This document shows positions 22,180 through 35,120 of a stretch of 64,000 nt of DNA, in pieces. The stretch covers positions 210,013,096 through 210,077,095 of the forward strand of contig CM065802.1 of NCBI GenBank assembly GCA_033398695.1. Direction: 5' to 3'. The notes beneath the pieces are model-generated. The model had not been told where the DNA came from. It did no database searches and saw nothing but the letters and a program-made list of their open reading frames with translations. The position numbers and the translations under genes are program-made. Origin of the DNA: Orobanche coerulescens. Lineage: Eukaryota > Streptophyta > Magnoliopsida > Lamiales > Orobanchaceae. Numbering within the stretch: the first letter of the stretch is position 1; every line of letters begins with the position of its first letter.

Positions 22180-23664
22180 TTAGTCGTGCGACGGATCTTC
22201 AAGGGTTATGCTCTCTCCGTGAGGAATTTTCTGATTTTCAAAATAAGGCTTTACCCTGTGTCCGTTCACCTGAAATGACTCTTTGGTTTGAGGATTTATC
22301 AGTCTGATTACTCCGTATGGAAATACTTCCTCAATCTCGAAGGGTCCTGGCCCAGTGATTTTAGCTTACCCGGAAATAATCGCAAACGAGAATTAAATAA
22401 AAGTACTTTCGCACTGTTCAAGGTGTTTGAGGGTAAGTTTCCGGTCATGAAGTCTCTTGACTTTGTCTTTGTAAATCGTAGAGTTCTCGTATGCTTCGTT
22501 TCTTAACTCGTCTAGTTCGATATTTGTAGCGATCTTTCTGTCTCAGCCTTTTTCAATTCCATTGAAACGGCCTTAATTGCCCAATAAGCTTTATGTTCGA
22601 TTTCAACCGGAAGGTGACAATTTTTCCATAGACTAGACGGTAAGGGCTCATTCCCAATGGACTCTTGTATCTTTCGGTATGCCCAAAGTGCATCGACTAA
22701 TTTTTCAGCCCAATCTTTTCGAGTTGGGCGCGCTTTTTCCAGATCCCTTTTATTTGCTCGGTTGCTTGTTTCACCGACCCGACGTTTGTGGATGGTAGGA
22801 GTTGCAATTTTGTGATTTATGCCATTTTTGGCCATAAGCTTGTCAAATAACTTGTTGCGAAGTGGGATCCCCATCACCGATTATTGCCTTGGGAAATCCA
22901 AACGGTGATTATGTATTCTGTACAAACTTAACAACAATATTAGCATCATTAGTCCTTGTGGGGATTGCCTCAACCCACTTGGATACATAATCGACTGCTA
23001 AAAGAATGTACTCAAAATTTCCAGATTTAGTGAATGGTCCCATAAAATCAATTCCCCATACATCAAAAATTTCTACGACCAAATTGATCGTGAGGGGCAT
23101 CTCATTTCTTTTTCCGATATTACCAGTTCGTTGACACCTATCGCACTGAACACAAAAATGATATGCGTCTTTAAATAAGGATGGCCAATACAAACCAGAT
23201 TGGAGAATTTTTTGTGCGGTCTTTTGTCCTCCAAAATGTCCTCCGCAATGAAGTTCGTGGCAAAAGGTTAGTACACTTTGTTGCTCATCTTCTGGGACAC
23301 ATCGCCTCATGATTTCATCTTTGCATAATCGAAAAAGGCATGGTTCGTCCCAGAAGTAGTTTTTGCATGATGATAGAAACCTTTTCTTTTCTTGGTAAGA
23401 AATGTTAGGTGGGAGCATTTCACAAACCAAATAATTCACAATATCTGCAAACCAAGGTACCGAAGAAATTTTAAATAGATTTTCATGTGGAAAAGAGTCC
23501 ACAATTTCTTCATGTTTGTTATCTATTTCTTCTGTTATTTTTAAACGACACAAATGGTCTGCGACCACATTTTCACTTCCTTTCCGATCCTTTATTTCCA
23601 CATTAAATTCTTGAAGCATTAAAATCCACCGAATCAACCGAGGTTTTGCTTGTTGCTTTTTCAA
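22180..23664 (-). pseudogene. Athila integrase, copy 1
   Basis: Integrase of E: HHCC finger (CHELHCGGHFGG...CDRCQRTGN), first catalytic Asp in [13 protein letters not shown]-terminal VNGHRVKPYFE and stop TAA at 22180-22182. The second Asp (SDGG region) and the HPQTSGQAE segment with the Glu are damaged by small indels near 22790-22900; they are intact in copy 2 at about 33530-33620. The frame is broken at several points, so no active enzyme is expected from this copy as read. Several indels relative to copy 2 lie at CAG/CTG sites. Confidence 0.88.
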
Positions 23665-24050
23665 TGATGTCGTAAAGCCGCATGGTCCGAATGTACAATC
23701 ACTTTAGATCCTACAATATAAGATCTAAATTTATCCAAAGGAGAAAACCACAACTAATAATTCTTTCTCGGTTGTCGTATAATTAACTGCGCATCATTTA
23801 ATGTTAGACTAGCGTAATAAACCACACGGAGCATTTTATCAATTCTTTGGCCCAAAATCGCACTAACAATTTCGGTCGATGCATCACACATAATTTCAAA
23901 AGGTAAAGACCAATCGGGGCAATTACGATTGGTGCCGTGGTTAGTTTCTCTTTCAAGGTTTTAAAAGCCTCGAGACAAGCGTCATCGAAAATGAAGGAAA
24001 CATCTTTGGTAAGCAAAGTGCGAGAGGTTTACTTATTTTTGAAAAATCTT
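23665..24050 (-). pseudogene. Athila RNase H, copy 1
   Basis: [20 protein letters not shown], the RT/RNase H connection, and following sequence equal to copy 2 ([20 protein letters not shown], which leads into integrase). Several small indels break the frame. It follows RT directly on the minus strand. Confidence 0.8.
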
Positions 24051-24770
24051 TGATAAACCTTCTATAAAACCGGCATGTCCTAAAAACTCCCGATTGCCTT
24101 TACATTGTTTGGTGGCGGTAATTTTTGAATGACATCAATTTTTGCTTTGTCGACTTCAATTCCATGATTTGACACCACATGGCCTAGCACAATTCCACTT
24201 TCTGTCATAAAATGACTTTTTCCCAACCGAGAGTTAAATGGCTTTCAATACAACGCTCAAGTACTTTGGTCAATTTATTTAAGCAATCATCAAAAGATGA
24301 TCCAAATCGAAAAGTCATCCATAAATACCTCAATAGAATCGCCGATCATATCGAGAAAATTGACAACATGCACCTTTGAAAAGTTCTGGTGCATTGCATA
24401 ATCCAAAGGGCATTCTTCGACAAGCAAAAGTTCCAAAAGGGCATGTGAATGTGGTCTTCGATTGGTCCTCGGGTGCAATCGCCACTTGATAATACCCAAA
24501 GGCCATCAAGAAAACAAGAGAATTTGTGTCCCGCAAGTTTATCAAGCATTTGGTCAATAAAAGGTAGAGGAAAATAATCCTTTTTGGTGGCGGCATTTAA
24601 TTTTCGATAATCAATGCACATCCGCCACCGGTTGTTACCCTCGTTGGTACTAGCTCTCCCTTATCATTTTCAATCACCGTTATGCCACTTTTCTTTGGCA
24701 CCACATGTATCGGGCTTACCCATTCACTATCCGCAATCGGATAAATAATTCCCTACCTAGTAATTTTAAA
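24051..24770 (-). pseudogene. Athila reverse transcriptase, copy 1
   Basis: RT motifs in order: VVPKKSGITVIENDKGE near 24720, CIDYRKLNAATKKDYFPLP from 24621, a damaged GHKF...FLDG block, FTCPFGTFACRRMPFGLCNAP and the catalytic FMDDFS at about 24310. Frameshifts separate these blocks. RT copies element RNA into cDNA in the particle. There is no second RT in the composite: copy 2 is cut before this domain, at 34803. Confidence 0.85.
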
Positions 24771-25100
24771 ATTTCCTTTTTACTACCTCTAGCATATTGG
24801 GATTTAATCTTCGTTGTGCTTCTCTTCTTGGTTTTTCCCCTCTTCTAGGATTATTTTGTGCATACATGTTGAAGGGCTAATTCCCTTAATATCACTCAAA
24901 CCCCATCCTATTGCCTCTTTGCATTTTTTAAAACTTCTATTAAAAGAAATTCTTCATCTTTGTTCAATTCGCATTAATAATTACGGGTTTTTATTTCCCT
25001 CTTCAAGAAAAACATATTTTAAATGCTTAGGCAATTCTTTAAGCTCCGGTATTTCTTTTTCTTTGCTATCCATTAACGACTCGGACTATCTATCTTAATC
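24771..25100 (-). other. Protease to RT linker of E
   Basis: No domain recognised; low-complexity, frameshifted polyprotein linker between the protease and RT of Athila copy 1. Confidence 0.5.
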
Positions 25101-25610
25101 CCTGTAAGAGATTTTCGCACACTTCTCCTTCAACTTCCGGTTAAGCTCGAACATTCCATTACTTGTTCTGTATAATGAGAGTTTCTACTGAATTGTCAAT
25201 AATATCAACAAAAGCACACTCCTCGTATAAATCGTAACTAGGAACATGGGGCGAATTAAACACGTAAAATGTCACGGTTTCATTTAACACACTCATGGTT
25301 AATTTTCCTCTTTTAACATCAATTATTGTTTCATGGTAGCCATGAAAGGTCTTCCCAATAAAATAGAATGATCTTTTCCATTTTCTAGACATTGTCCCAT
25401 TTCTAAGACAACAAAATCTGGAATAATAAGCCCCTCTATGTCAACCAAAATATCTTCGATAATTCCAACAGGATAACGAAGCGATCTATCGCCAATTGTA
25501 AACATATTTTAGTTGGGCTAAGTTCACCAAGATCAAGTTGCTCAAAAATATATAATGGCATCAAATTTATACCGCTCCAAGATCAAGCATACGGTGGTCT
25601 TCTTACCGCT
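25101..25610 (-). pseudogene. Athila protease, copy 1
   Basis: Aspartic protease of the Athila polyprotein. The active-site block DLGA.INLMP is visible at about 25545-25580 with a 1-base frame problem, followed by LGELSPTK, then DRSLRYPVGIIEDILVDIEG and ILLGRPFMAT at 25323-25500. It would process Gag-Pol. The fragments lie in different frames, so the gene is broken as read. Confidence 0.8.
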
Positions 25611-27429
25611 TTCCCATAGCGATATTTATGATGAAGCTACGGATCACTTTGCTTGGGAGGTAATCGTTGTTGGAGCAATGCGACATAACCTCCGAGACAA
25701 TGATTTTTCTCTATATCCAAACTTCTTTTTATCCGTGAGTAATTCTTTGAAAAATTTTCCGTATCTTTGGTCGACACTTTTTATTACTTCCAATAAAGGA
25801 AGGTTTACATTTACTTTGGGATGACATATCAAAAAATTTAGAAATTGCTTCTCAAGTTTTTCATTTTTTTGTCGACTTGGAAAAGGTATTGGGGTTTGTA
25901 TGGATTTGTAGATTTGTGGAGTGTTGGGATGGGGACTTCTTCTTTAGAATTTTCATTTGACTCCTTATATTCGTCCTTGTTTCCTGCAATAATTGAAATA
26001 TCATCATTAGAAGGGGAATCAACTTGATTGTTATAAATCTTACCAGTTCTCAGCGTGGTGATAGCTTTAGCTTGTTCGGGTTGACTTGGTAACCTCCCTT
26101 CTCGGTTATTTTGCGCTTGATTTGCTAGTTGCCCGACTTGAGTTTCACTGCTTTTCTTGATGCTTCCATTGCTTCAAATCTTCGATCCGAGTTTTGGATG
26201 AATGATTGAAGTGTTTCTTCTAATGAGGGTTTTCTGGGTTGGTTTGAGGGTGACCCTTGGAATTGGTTCGGTCTTTGATATGGTTGTTGCAAATTTTGAT
26301 GTTGAGGAGGTGGTGGTTGTTGGTGATGATTCCCACCCCAAGAGAAATTAGGGTGATTTCGCCAACCGGGATTATAGGTTTCAGAAAAAGGGTCATTTCT
26401 GGGGCGTTGGTAAAAATTATTTAAAGCATTTACCTCTTCAGTGGTTCGTCGGGGATTGATGTTGGGTGCATGACTATATTCACCACCGCGAAAAATACTT
26501 CTTGAGATGGCATGACTGTGGGTGGTTGAGAAATTCCTTGAGTTGTACGTCGTTGGACTTGTTTGGTTAGCTCGGCAATTTGCGCAGTTGAGATCGCCGG
26601 TGGAATTTACTTCATTAGCTCCGACTCTCTGCCTCGTGCACTTTTTCTTTGGGAGGATATAGCAAGTTTTTCAAACAAATCAAAGCGGCTTGCCGTTAGT
26701 GTTCCTATATCTCCCACCGCATTGTCAACAAGAAATTGGCAATTATGAGTTAGCCCATCATAAAAGTTTGACTCAAACAGGTAAAGGATAATGATGATGG
26801 GGGCATGCTAGTAAAAGAGTTTTGAACCGATCCCATGCTTCAAAAATTGTTCACCCTCCGATTGCGTAAAAGCCGCAATTTTGGTCCTTAGATCCGCCTG
26901 CTTTATGATGTGGATAAAATTTAGACATGAATTTGTTGCACACATCATCCCAAGTAGCCAATGAATTTGGTGGCAACGTCATAATCCATGTTTTTGCTCG
27001 ATCTTTTAAAGTGTAAGGAAAACACCTCATTTTTAATTGATCCTCGGTCAATTGTTGTAATGGAAAGGTATTGACAACCGAGTAAAAATCACGAATAAAA
27101 CTTAAAGGATCCTCGTTTGGCATCCCATAAAAAGATGGGAGTTGGTTGAAATGAATGGATTTCAATTCATAATTTCGTGCTGTCTGGCCAAGTTGTATGC
27201 ATGACGTTGTTGTACCGATCACCGGTCTAGCAAAATCTTTCAAAGTTTGTTGGTCCGCCATATGTTCTTCGTTTAACTTTTCTTCTTGATAGGAAGATTC
27301 GGTGTTTTCTTCTGTCAAAAATTCTCCTTCACTGCTAATATCTTCCAGGTTATCTCCAACTCGATAATCGGGATGAACGTTTTCGTTGTATGGTACCAAG
27401 GTTCTTGCAAGAGACCTACGGCCCTGCAT
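25611..27429 (-). pseudogene. Athila gag, copy 1
   Basis: The ATG at 27427-27429 starts a frame open to 26851: an acidic N-terminus, then the Retrotrans_gag core with LPSFYGMPNEDPLSFIRDFY, LKDRAKTWIMTLPPNSLATWDD and NKFMSKFYPHHK. After a frameshift near 26900 the sequence continues recognisably as the second half of Athila gag, including NPGWRNHPNFSWGG (about 26330-26375), a proline/glutamine stretch and LEETLQSFIQNSDRRFEAME. There is no CCHC knuckle, as is usual in Athila. It builds the particle. The start follows the primer site by about 130 bp. Confidence 0.85.
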
Positions 27430-27558
27430 AGACTAGAAAACAGTTCAGCGCACCTTAAAAAAATTAAGAACAAGATGAATAAAAGATGCAAGAAATAAAA
27501 AAAGATTAAATCACAAGATATAAATAAAAGTATACAAAAATTATATTTGGCCTAAAAC

Positions 27559-27577
27559 AATCCCGCAACGGCGCCTA
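27559..27577 (-). other. Athila primer binding site (tRNA-Asp type)
   Basis: Minus-strand TAGGCGCCGTTGCGGGATT, 5 bp after the LTR end. It closely matches the tRNA-Asp site TGGCGCCGTTGCCGGGGAT used by Athila elements. Confidence 0.8.
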
Positions 27578-27582
27578 AAATT

Positions 27583-29257
27583 TGATCGGTCAAAAACTTA
27601 TCCTAAAAATAGGAGTTCTTGAGTCGCTCGCAAATATATACGAGGTAGAAGTAGTTTGTGGTAAGTTCTACCAAGGTCTTTTCTCTCGAGGATTGTCCAA
27701 TGTGGCTTCGTATAATATTTTGTTACAAATTATGAGAAATAAATACTAAAATAGATTATTGGGTTTTTAAATATTAACTTAATTAAAATGCACTATGTTT
27801 AATTTAAACTATTTTTAATAAGACTTTTTAATAAGACTATTTTTAATACTAGTATTTTTAAGAAGACTATTTTTAACTAGTGGAAATGAATAGAATTGAA
27901 ATGAGTTGGAATTTATAAAATCTAGGGGATTACGGGTTCATTAAATTAGGTTTTTAATTAAGTATAGGAATTGATTTACACGGATATAAAAGAAAAACGA
28001 ATGTTTATCGAGTAATCAACTTTTCACCTCTGTACTTTCGTAATCAAAGATGTCTTAACCACTTTCGCAATCTTAAGATGTTGATAACAAGATTAACACT
28101 TGATAGATTGAAGAGATATGTTTCCAATTCACTCAACAATCAATCAAGGAGATTTCATTAGTAGAAATAGGATATGATCAATCTCTATTTAAACCAATTA
28201 GTCCTTTTTAATCAAAATAGTGTAAATCAATCAAATACTCAATATATAACCTAATAGAAATCCCCCTTCCCCTAGGAAGAAAGATTAGCTACTCATTGGT
28301 TTATACAAACTAAAATTATAATAGAAATAATTGATATACATAATATATATATATAAACTTTTAATTACTAGAACTTAATGACAATAGATAAAACTTATTT
28401 GAATATGATGAATCAAAGTGCAAGAAACAAACTTCAAAATATAACTTCAAACTTGTTTAAAGGTTACAAGCTTACCAAAATTGAAAGTAAAATACTAAGT
28501 GCTTATTGATCAAGCACTTTTCAATTACAAACTAAATGAAAGAAAAACTTTAAACTAAAAATGAAATACAAAGTAAAATTGAAAGTTCAAAGGAGAAAAT
28601 ATCTTGCTAAAAGAAATGGGAGTTTCTTGGCAAGAAGAGGAGTAATTTTGCAATGGATGAAGATGTCCTTTTATAGGTGATTTTCAAGAATACAATTGAT
28701 TATTTAATTTGTGGCATCTTTGACAAGTCTTTGGTGTTTGATTCACACTTGATCTTCCTTGCATGTCTTCATTTTCAGATCATTGACTTCATACATAGTT
28801 GTTGAGCTCACAAGATGCTAAATGTGGAAAATTCCACAAATATCAGTCTCAAAAACGGCTATGAAAAACGGCCCATTTTCCGCCGTGTTGTGCGCCGTTT
28901 TGTGGTGACTCGGTCTTTTCCGGAATACGCGTGAGGACACGGCGCTAAATGCCGGCCGTGTGTGAAACGGCCCAAGACACGGCCTTTTTTGCGCCGTATG
29001 TGAAACGGCCGACAGAACACGGTCCACTTTGCGCCGTTTTTGTATGGTCGTTTTTCCTGGAAAAATTCCCGTCGTTTTGGATTTGATCTTGTTTTCCGTC
29101 CTTTTGATGCTTCATGTCGATGTCAGTAAAATAACCATTTTTAGCTCATGTTTGGACATATCTGTAAAATATATATTTTTAATCACAAATCAGTACGATT
29201 ATGCCCGTAAAAGGAATATTTTGTATATGAATTTTTAGATCAATTATGCACTAATCA
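27583..29257 (-). repeat. Athila middle LTR
   Basis: 1675-bp full LTR, nearly identical to 16846-18514. A primer site lies on its left and a polypurine tract (29258-29272) on its right, so it is 5' LTR of one interior and 3' LTR of the other. TATA at 28668-28678 and the word array at 28852-29050. Confidence 0.93.
28852..29050 (-). promoter_or_regulatory. Athila U3 word array (middle LTR)
   Basis: ACGGCC, GCCGTGT and GCGCCGT words as in the left LTR; several words are more regular here (GCGCCGTTTT against GCGCCGCTTT). Confidence 0.6.
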
Positions 29258-30891
29258 AATACCCCACACTTAATTATTTGCTTGTCCTCAAGTAAACCTC
29301 AGATATGGTATGATTGAACGTACCAATAATAAATTTTTTTTTTTTTTATACCACATCTCAAGGGTAAATTAGACCAAGTTTTTATAATTTTGTCAAATCT
29401 CAAGAAAGTTTCCTTTTTAAACAAAAAGCATGAATTCATAGAACACGCTGGATAAGTGTATCGCTCACTCTCAAGTGTATATGGGACATATTTTCGCTCA
29501 AGCTTATTTAATGAAGTGAAAATTTCCATAGGCGTGCAAATCGTCTTTTATCTCTACCATTTGTGTGTGTAACGTTGTGAATCAAAAAGGACTTTAAGGT
29601 TGTAATGTCGGCTCTTTGGTTGGGGTAGGGAAATATGGATAAAGTGACTTGAAACCGAACATTAGAAAATATTTTGAATCGAGTTTTATCAACTGGTAAG
29701 CACTTTAGAAGCTATTTAATTAAGCTTTCTATCAATCCCCTTACTTATGCTTCGATTTATCTGAGCTCTTTTTCTTGCTTTTCAATCAACCAATTTTTTT
29801 TTTTTTACTGTTTTTTTTTTGGGTTGTTTATTATCTGTTTTACGCGAATGTAAACGATGGGTCACATGAATACACCCGGTTACTAGGATAAAAAACATAC
29901 ACAAGCTGCTTTTATGCATACTCATATCTAAGGTAACTGTTTTACGCGAATGTAAACATGGGTCACATGAATACACCCGGTTACTAAGTTCCCAAAAACA
30001 GCGGAGTAAATATTTTCTCCATTTTTCAACACTACCAACAATATATATCACCCAATGTCACCACACAATATCTTCATCCTTGTCAAAAATAATTTCTAAC
30101 TGTTCAAGTATGGGTCAAAGGATTCATAGTGATGGAAAGCTCAGTATGTGGTTGACAATAAAATAGGCAATAAGCTCAATTGGGTTAACGAGGGAATTAG
30201 TAATTTTTTGGGGTAGGCCAAAAAAAAGATTGAAAAGCTAAAAAAAAAAATCGCCTAAAATCACTTTCACTATTTTGCACACACTTCGTAGTTTTGAGTA
30301 AGATACCAATGCACGTTCTAGAATTTCACAACACAAATAGCGCACTCAATCAAAGGAGATTTTTTTGCATGATAGCAAGTAAACAACGGCTCAAAAGCTC
30401 ACAAGGTTTTAAAAATATATGTTTCATGAATCCACACAAAATATTTTTTTTTTGGAACAATTGAGTTTGACCTTTCATCGAAAAATTCAAGTTTTAACAA
30501 ATGGTCATTTTACCGTACAAAAATTTTTATAAACAAGTCTCCCGAGGTGAGTAGTAAGACATATTACAAATTGACTGTTGGAGGTAATTATTATTTTTTT
30601 TTTTTTTAAAAATTCATATATTTCCGATATCACCCCACACTTTAAAAAATAAGCATTGTCCTCAATGTATTGAAAAGATAGAAGAAAAAGGACTCCCCTG
30701 TCGTGTGGTACGGTTGATCCTCATAGCAATCCCTAATAAGAACTTTCAAACAAAAGCAGAAATCCATGTTGAAATAAGTTAAAAAACAAAATCCATAATT
30801 GCAAGAAAAAAATTACGCAAACAGTCTAAACAAGCCACAAAGAAAAAGAAGTCAGAAGAATAACACAAATAAAATAAAATAAAAAGTAGCA
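29258..30891 (-). other. Athila 3' non-coding region, copy 2
   Basis: Second copy of the region at 18515-20146, nearly identical, with the polypurine tract at 29258-29272, the ~50-bp direct repeats (about 29836-29985) and the second polypurine-like site near 30630-30665. No gene recognised. Confidence 0.75.
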
Positions 30892-32064
30892 CTAAGCCGA
30901 TGTCCCGGGCGGTGGTGATGGTGGTCTGATGCCGAAGTGCTGCTGAATGCGTGCCATCTGCTCGTCTGTTCGGTCGAGACGATCGTTTACCTTTTTAAGC
31001 TCACTTTTGATAACCTCCTGATCGTCTCTGATGCATCCAATCGCCTCCCAAATACGACGGAGGAGGGACTGGGACTGGGGTTGACGGCTCAGATGGCGGG
31101 ATTCGGTCGTTTCTCTTGTAGGGCTCTCGCCGTCACCTCCGTCGATCGGAGAATGTTCCTCGTCGTCGCGTTGTGCGGCCTCCTCGAATTCGATACCCAT
31201 TCGGTTACAAGTAGCCCGCCTCAATTTGTCCCGGTCATTAATTAATGTGCGGTCGGCATATGAGAAGTCCACATCCGCCTCCTTGAGTATCAATGTGATC
31301 AACCGGGGATAAGGGATGGAGTGCTTGGGGCTTTTGTTCCTTAGGAAATCTCTCATGTGATTGTATATAATACTCCCATAATTCAATCCCTGTATACCAC
31401 TTAGACCATGCACCATTTTATCCAAAAAGTATAAATCCCCAATTCGTACCTCATTTTTACCACTCGAACGCGGAAGAACATTTGTGCCGAGAAGATATAA
31501 AATTAGGCGATGCTGGTCGGAGAAGGATAAGGTCCCGATCTTCACTCCATCCTTTCGGGAAGGAGTGTACTGGATGTCAAACCGCGCCATCGCACTACTA
31601 GTGTTCCACACAGGTCCCTCTGGGGGATTGAAGGATTTTCTGAAATTTACTTTCTCCCCCTCGTCCGGAGTGTGGAGCGAGTGATTTATCGAGCTCTCGG
31701 TGATTACCAATGGTGTCCCTCTAACCGTGCTTCGTATAGCGTAGTCATCTTTGCGTTTTGCCTCTACGTTGGCGTAGAATTCACGGACCAAATCTCCGTA
31801 GTAATGATCAGGGAGCTTTAACGCATTCTCCCAATGTAGGTGACTGAAGAATTGAGATAGGTTGAATTTTTCTTCAACCTCTGTGCGATATCTTTCTCGA
31901 CGGAAGTTTGGAATGAGCTCATTGCTCAAACCATTCCGCATTTTCGCATTTGTAAAGCGTATAGCATCAAAGGTCCCCGTGGTATGCTCGGTTGAGAATT
32001 GTCGCTCTCGGTGGCGTAAGATGATGCTAAAGGGTGGCCGCCCGGCGCTTGCGAGTCTGGTTGT
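30892..32064 (-). pseudogene. Athila ORF3, copy 2
   Basis: Nearly identical to 20147-21326 over its C-terminal 330 residues. The first ~60 codons are disrupted by several 1-base differences from copy 1, nearly all at CAG, CTG or CCTGG sites. The base after the splice acceptor (needed for the AT|G start) is missing, so as read the spliced start codon is lost. If these differences are consensus errors, the gene is intact like copy 1. The coiled-coil C-terminus and central domain are unchanged. Intron: 32454-32065. Confidence 0.8.
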
Positions 32065-32634
32065 CTGCACAATTATCACAAGAAAAAAAAATTCATTTAA
32101 GCATTTCATCGGACACCTTGTAATCGTGATTTAACAAGCTTCCAATTTCATCAATTTATGGACAAAATCTAACCCCTGGTACATGAAAGCTTCAAAACTA
32201 TACGATTTGCAATAGAACAAAACTAATCTATGCAAAACACCACGAATTTACAAACTTTCATCATTTAAAATTTTATAAACTAAAACCATCCAAATTTTGA
32301 CATAATTTCATTTCAATTTATGAAAAAGTGTTAAATCCTCACATATAATCCAACAAAAGTGTTCATTCACGTGAACAAACGTAGCCACATATCTATAAAC
32401 ACAATGAGAATCGAATTCGCAAAGAAATATTGAAGAATTTTGAAGTAAACTTACATTATCGCTTGATGACGAATTTACGGAAAATTCCTAACAAATTTGA
32501 TGAAAGTAAGTTGATTGAGGTGTTTATGTATTGAAATAAACTAATCTAAGAAAAAGAAATTAAAAAGTTGGGATTTTTAGGGGAGGAGGTCGGAGGTTAG
32601 GGTGAGAAGGAAATAAGAACGAAAGGCCGACTTA

Positions 32635-32790
32635 TGTTTATAACCCGTCTGCCAGAACACGGCGCTGAAAAACGGTCCAGTTTTCGCCGTTTTGTGCGCC
32701 GTGTCGTACAGTGATGTTTTGATGGAAAATAGACACGGCGATAGAAACGGTCCAGATTATCGCCGTGTTTGTTCGCCGTGTCATACAGCG
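32635..32790 (-). promoter_or_regulatory. Internal promoter-like region of ORF3, copy 2
   Basis: GTTATAAACA at 32644-32635 and the ACACGGCG/GCCGTGT array at 32652-32790, matching 21897-22048. A T run at 32791-32817 follows. Confidence 0.5.
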
Positions 32791-32910
32791 TTTTTTTTTT
32801 TTTTTTTTTTTTTTTTTGATTTTTTAGAAATAATAAGAAAAACAATAAATAAATTGGGTTCCCTCCCAATAAGGGCTTGTTTAATGTCATTAGCTTGACA
32901 ACTTCCTATT

Positions 32911-34270
32911 TTAGTCGTGCGACGGATCTTCAAGGGTTATGCTCTCTCCGTGAGGAATTTTCTGATTTTCAAAATAAGGCTTTACCTCGTGTCCGTTCAC
33001 TGAAATGACTCTTTGGTTTGAGGATTTATCGTCTGATTACTCCGTATGGAAATACTTCCTCAATCTCGAAGGGTCCCGCCCAAATGTGATTTTAGCTTAC
33101 ACGGAAATAATCGCAAACGAGAATTAAATAAAAGTACTTTCGCACTGGGTTCAAGGTGTTTGAGGGTAAGTTTCCGGTCATGAAGTCTCTTGACTTTGTC
33201 TTTGTAAATCAGAGAGTTCTCGTATGCTTCGTTTCTTAACTCGTCTAGTTCAGATATTTGTAGCAGTCTTTCCTGTCCAGCTTTTTTCAATTCCATTGAA
33301 ACGGTCTTAATTGCCCAATAAGCTTTATGTTCGATTTCAACTGGAAGGTGACAATTTTTTCCATAGACTAGACGGTAAGGGCTCATTCCCAATGAACTCT
33401 TGTATGCTGTTCGGTATGCCCAAAGTGCATCGACCAATTTTTCAGCCCAATCTTTTCGAGTTGGGCGCACAGTTTTTTCCAGGATCCCTTTTATTTGGCG
33501 GTTGCTTGTTTCAGCCTGACCCGACGTTTGTGGATGGTAGGGAGTTGCAATTTTGTGATTTATGCCATTTTTGGCCATAAGCTTGTCAAATAACTTGTTG
33601 CAGAAGTGGGATCCCCCATCACTGATTATTGCCTTGGGAAATCCGAAACGGCTGATTATGTATTCCTGTACAAACTTAACAACAATATTAGCATCATTAG
33701 TCCTTGTGGGGATTGCCTCAACCCACTTGGATACATAATCGACTGCTAAAAGAATGTACTCAAAATTTCCAGATTTAGTGAATGGTCCCATAAAATCAAT
33801 TCCCATACATCAAAAATTTCTACGACCAAATTGATCGTGAGGGGCATCTCATTTCTTTTTCCGATATTACCGGTTCGTTGACACCTATCGCACCGAACAC
33901 AAAAATGATATGCGTCTTTAAATAAGGATGGCCAATACAAACCAGATTGAGAATTTTTGTGCGGTCTTTTGTCCGCCAAAATGTCCTCCGTAATGAAGTT
34001 CGTGGCAAAAGGTTATTACACTTTGTTGCTCATCTTGGGACACATCGCCTTATGATTTCATCTTTGCATAATCGAAAAGGCATGGTTCGTCCTAAGTAGT
34101 TTTGCATGATGATAGAAACCTTTTCTTTTCTTGGTAAGAAATGTTAGGTGGGAGCATTTCACAAACCAAATAATTCACAATATCTCGCAAAACCAAGGTA
34201 CAGAAGAAATTTTAAATAGATTTTCATGTGGAAAAGAGTCCACAATTTCTTCATGTTTGTTATCTATTTC
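32911..34270 (-). pseudogene. Athila integrase, copy 2
   Basis: Better kept than copy 1. [30 protein letters not shown] and [17 protein letters not shown] supply the Asp, Asp and Glu of the catalytic triad in one frame (33060-33806). The HHCC finger lies upstream in another frame (33746-34008 region, with small indels). The stop TAA is at 32911-32913. The C-terminal part near 33060 is frameshifted. Confidence 0.88.
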
Positions 34271-34803
34271 TTAGGTTATTTTTAAACGAGACAAATGGTC
34301 TGCGACCACATTTTCACTTCCTTTCCGATCCTTTATTTCCACATTAAATTCTTGAAGCATTAAAATCCACCGAATCAACCGAGGTTTTGCTTGTTGCTTT
34401 TTCAACAGATGTCGTAAAGCTGCATGGTCTGAATGTACAATCACTTTAGATCCTACAATATAAGATCTAAATTTATCCAGTGAGAAAACCACAGCTAATA
34501 ATTCTTTCTCGGTTGTCGTATAATTAACCTGCGCATCATTTAATGTTAGACTAGCGTAATAAACCACACGGAGCATTTTATCAATTCTTTGGCCCAAAAC
34601 TGCACCAACAGCTCGGTCAGATGCATCACACATAATTTCAAAAGGTAAAGACCAATCAGGGGCAATTACGATTGGTGCCGTGGTTAGTTTCTCTTTCAAG
34701 GTTTTAAAAGCGTCGAGACAAGCGTCATCGAAAATGAAGGAAACATCTTTGGTAAGCAAAGTGCAGAGAGGTTTACTTATTTTTGAAAAATCTTTGATAA
34801 ACG
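34271..34803 (-). pseudogene. Athila RNase H, copy 2, truncated
   Basis: RNase H with [68 protein letters not shown] and [10 protein letters not shown] in one open frame, so this domain looks intact. It lacks everything upstream: at 34803 homology to the Athila interior ends and unrelated filler begins. Confidence 0.88.
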
Positions 34804-35120
34804 GATCTATTTCCAAGGTTATAAATAGCCCCAAGCAAGAGGACATTGCTCACTTGTACACTTGAGAATAAGACGAAGAGGCAAAAATACTGAAAGCTTA
34901 CAAAAGCATTATATTTCTTCAAGCATACATCGACATCTGAAGAAAAGAATTATACAAGTCCTCAACATGAACAGCACATCTACAGCGAAAGCTCAGCAAT
35001 CCTACAGTTGTTGTTCGAACTCGTGATAACAAAATCTTTATGTTGAGTTACTTAGCCCTGTGTAGACTAAGAAAAGTTATATATGACCTGTGTGGGACGA
35101 ATAGCGTTAAGGACGGTTGA
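34804..35120. other. Filler DNA of unknown origin at the Athila junction
   Basis: 317 bp with no match elsewhere in the window. It carries TATAAATAG at 34820-34828 and may be the promoter or leader of another element, but I cannot identify it. It joins truncated Athila RNase H on the left to a short templated copy on the right. Confidence 0.5.

Noticed and set aside
34820..34828. TATAAATAG filler as a plant pararetrovirus promoter
   Set aside because: Resemblance is limited to the TATA box and leader composition; no flanking viral coding sequence is visible.
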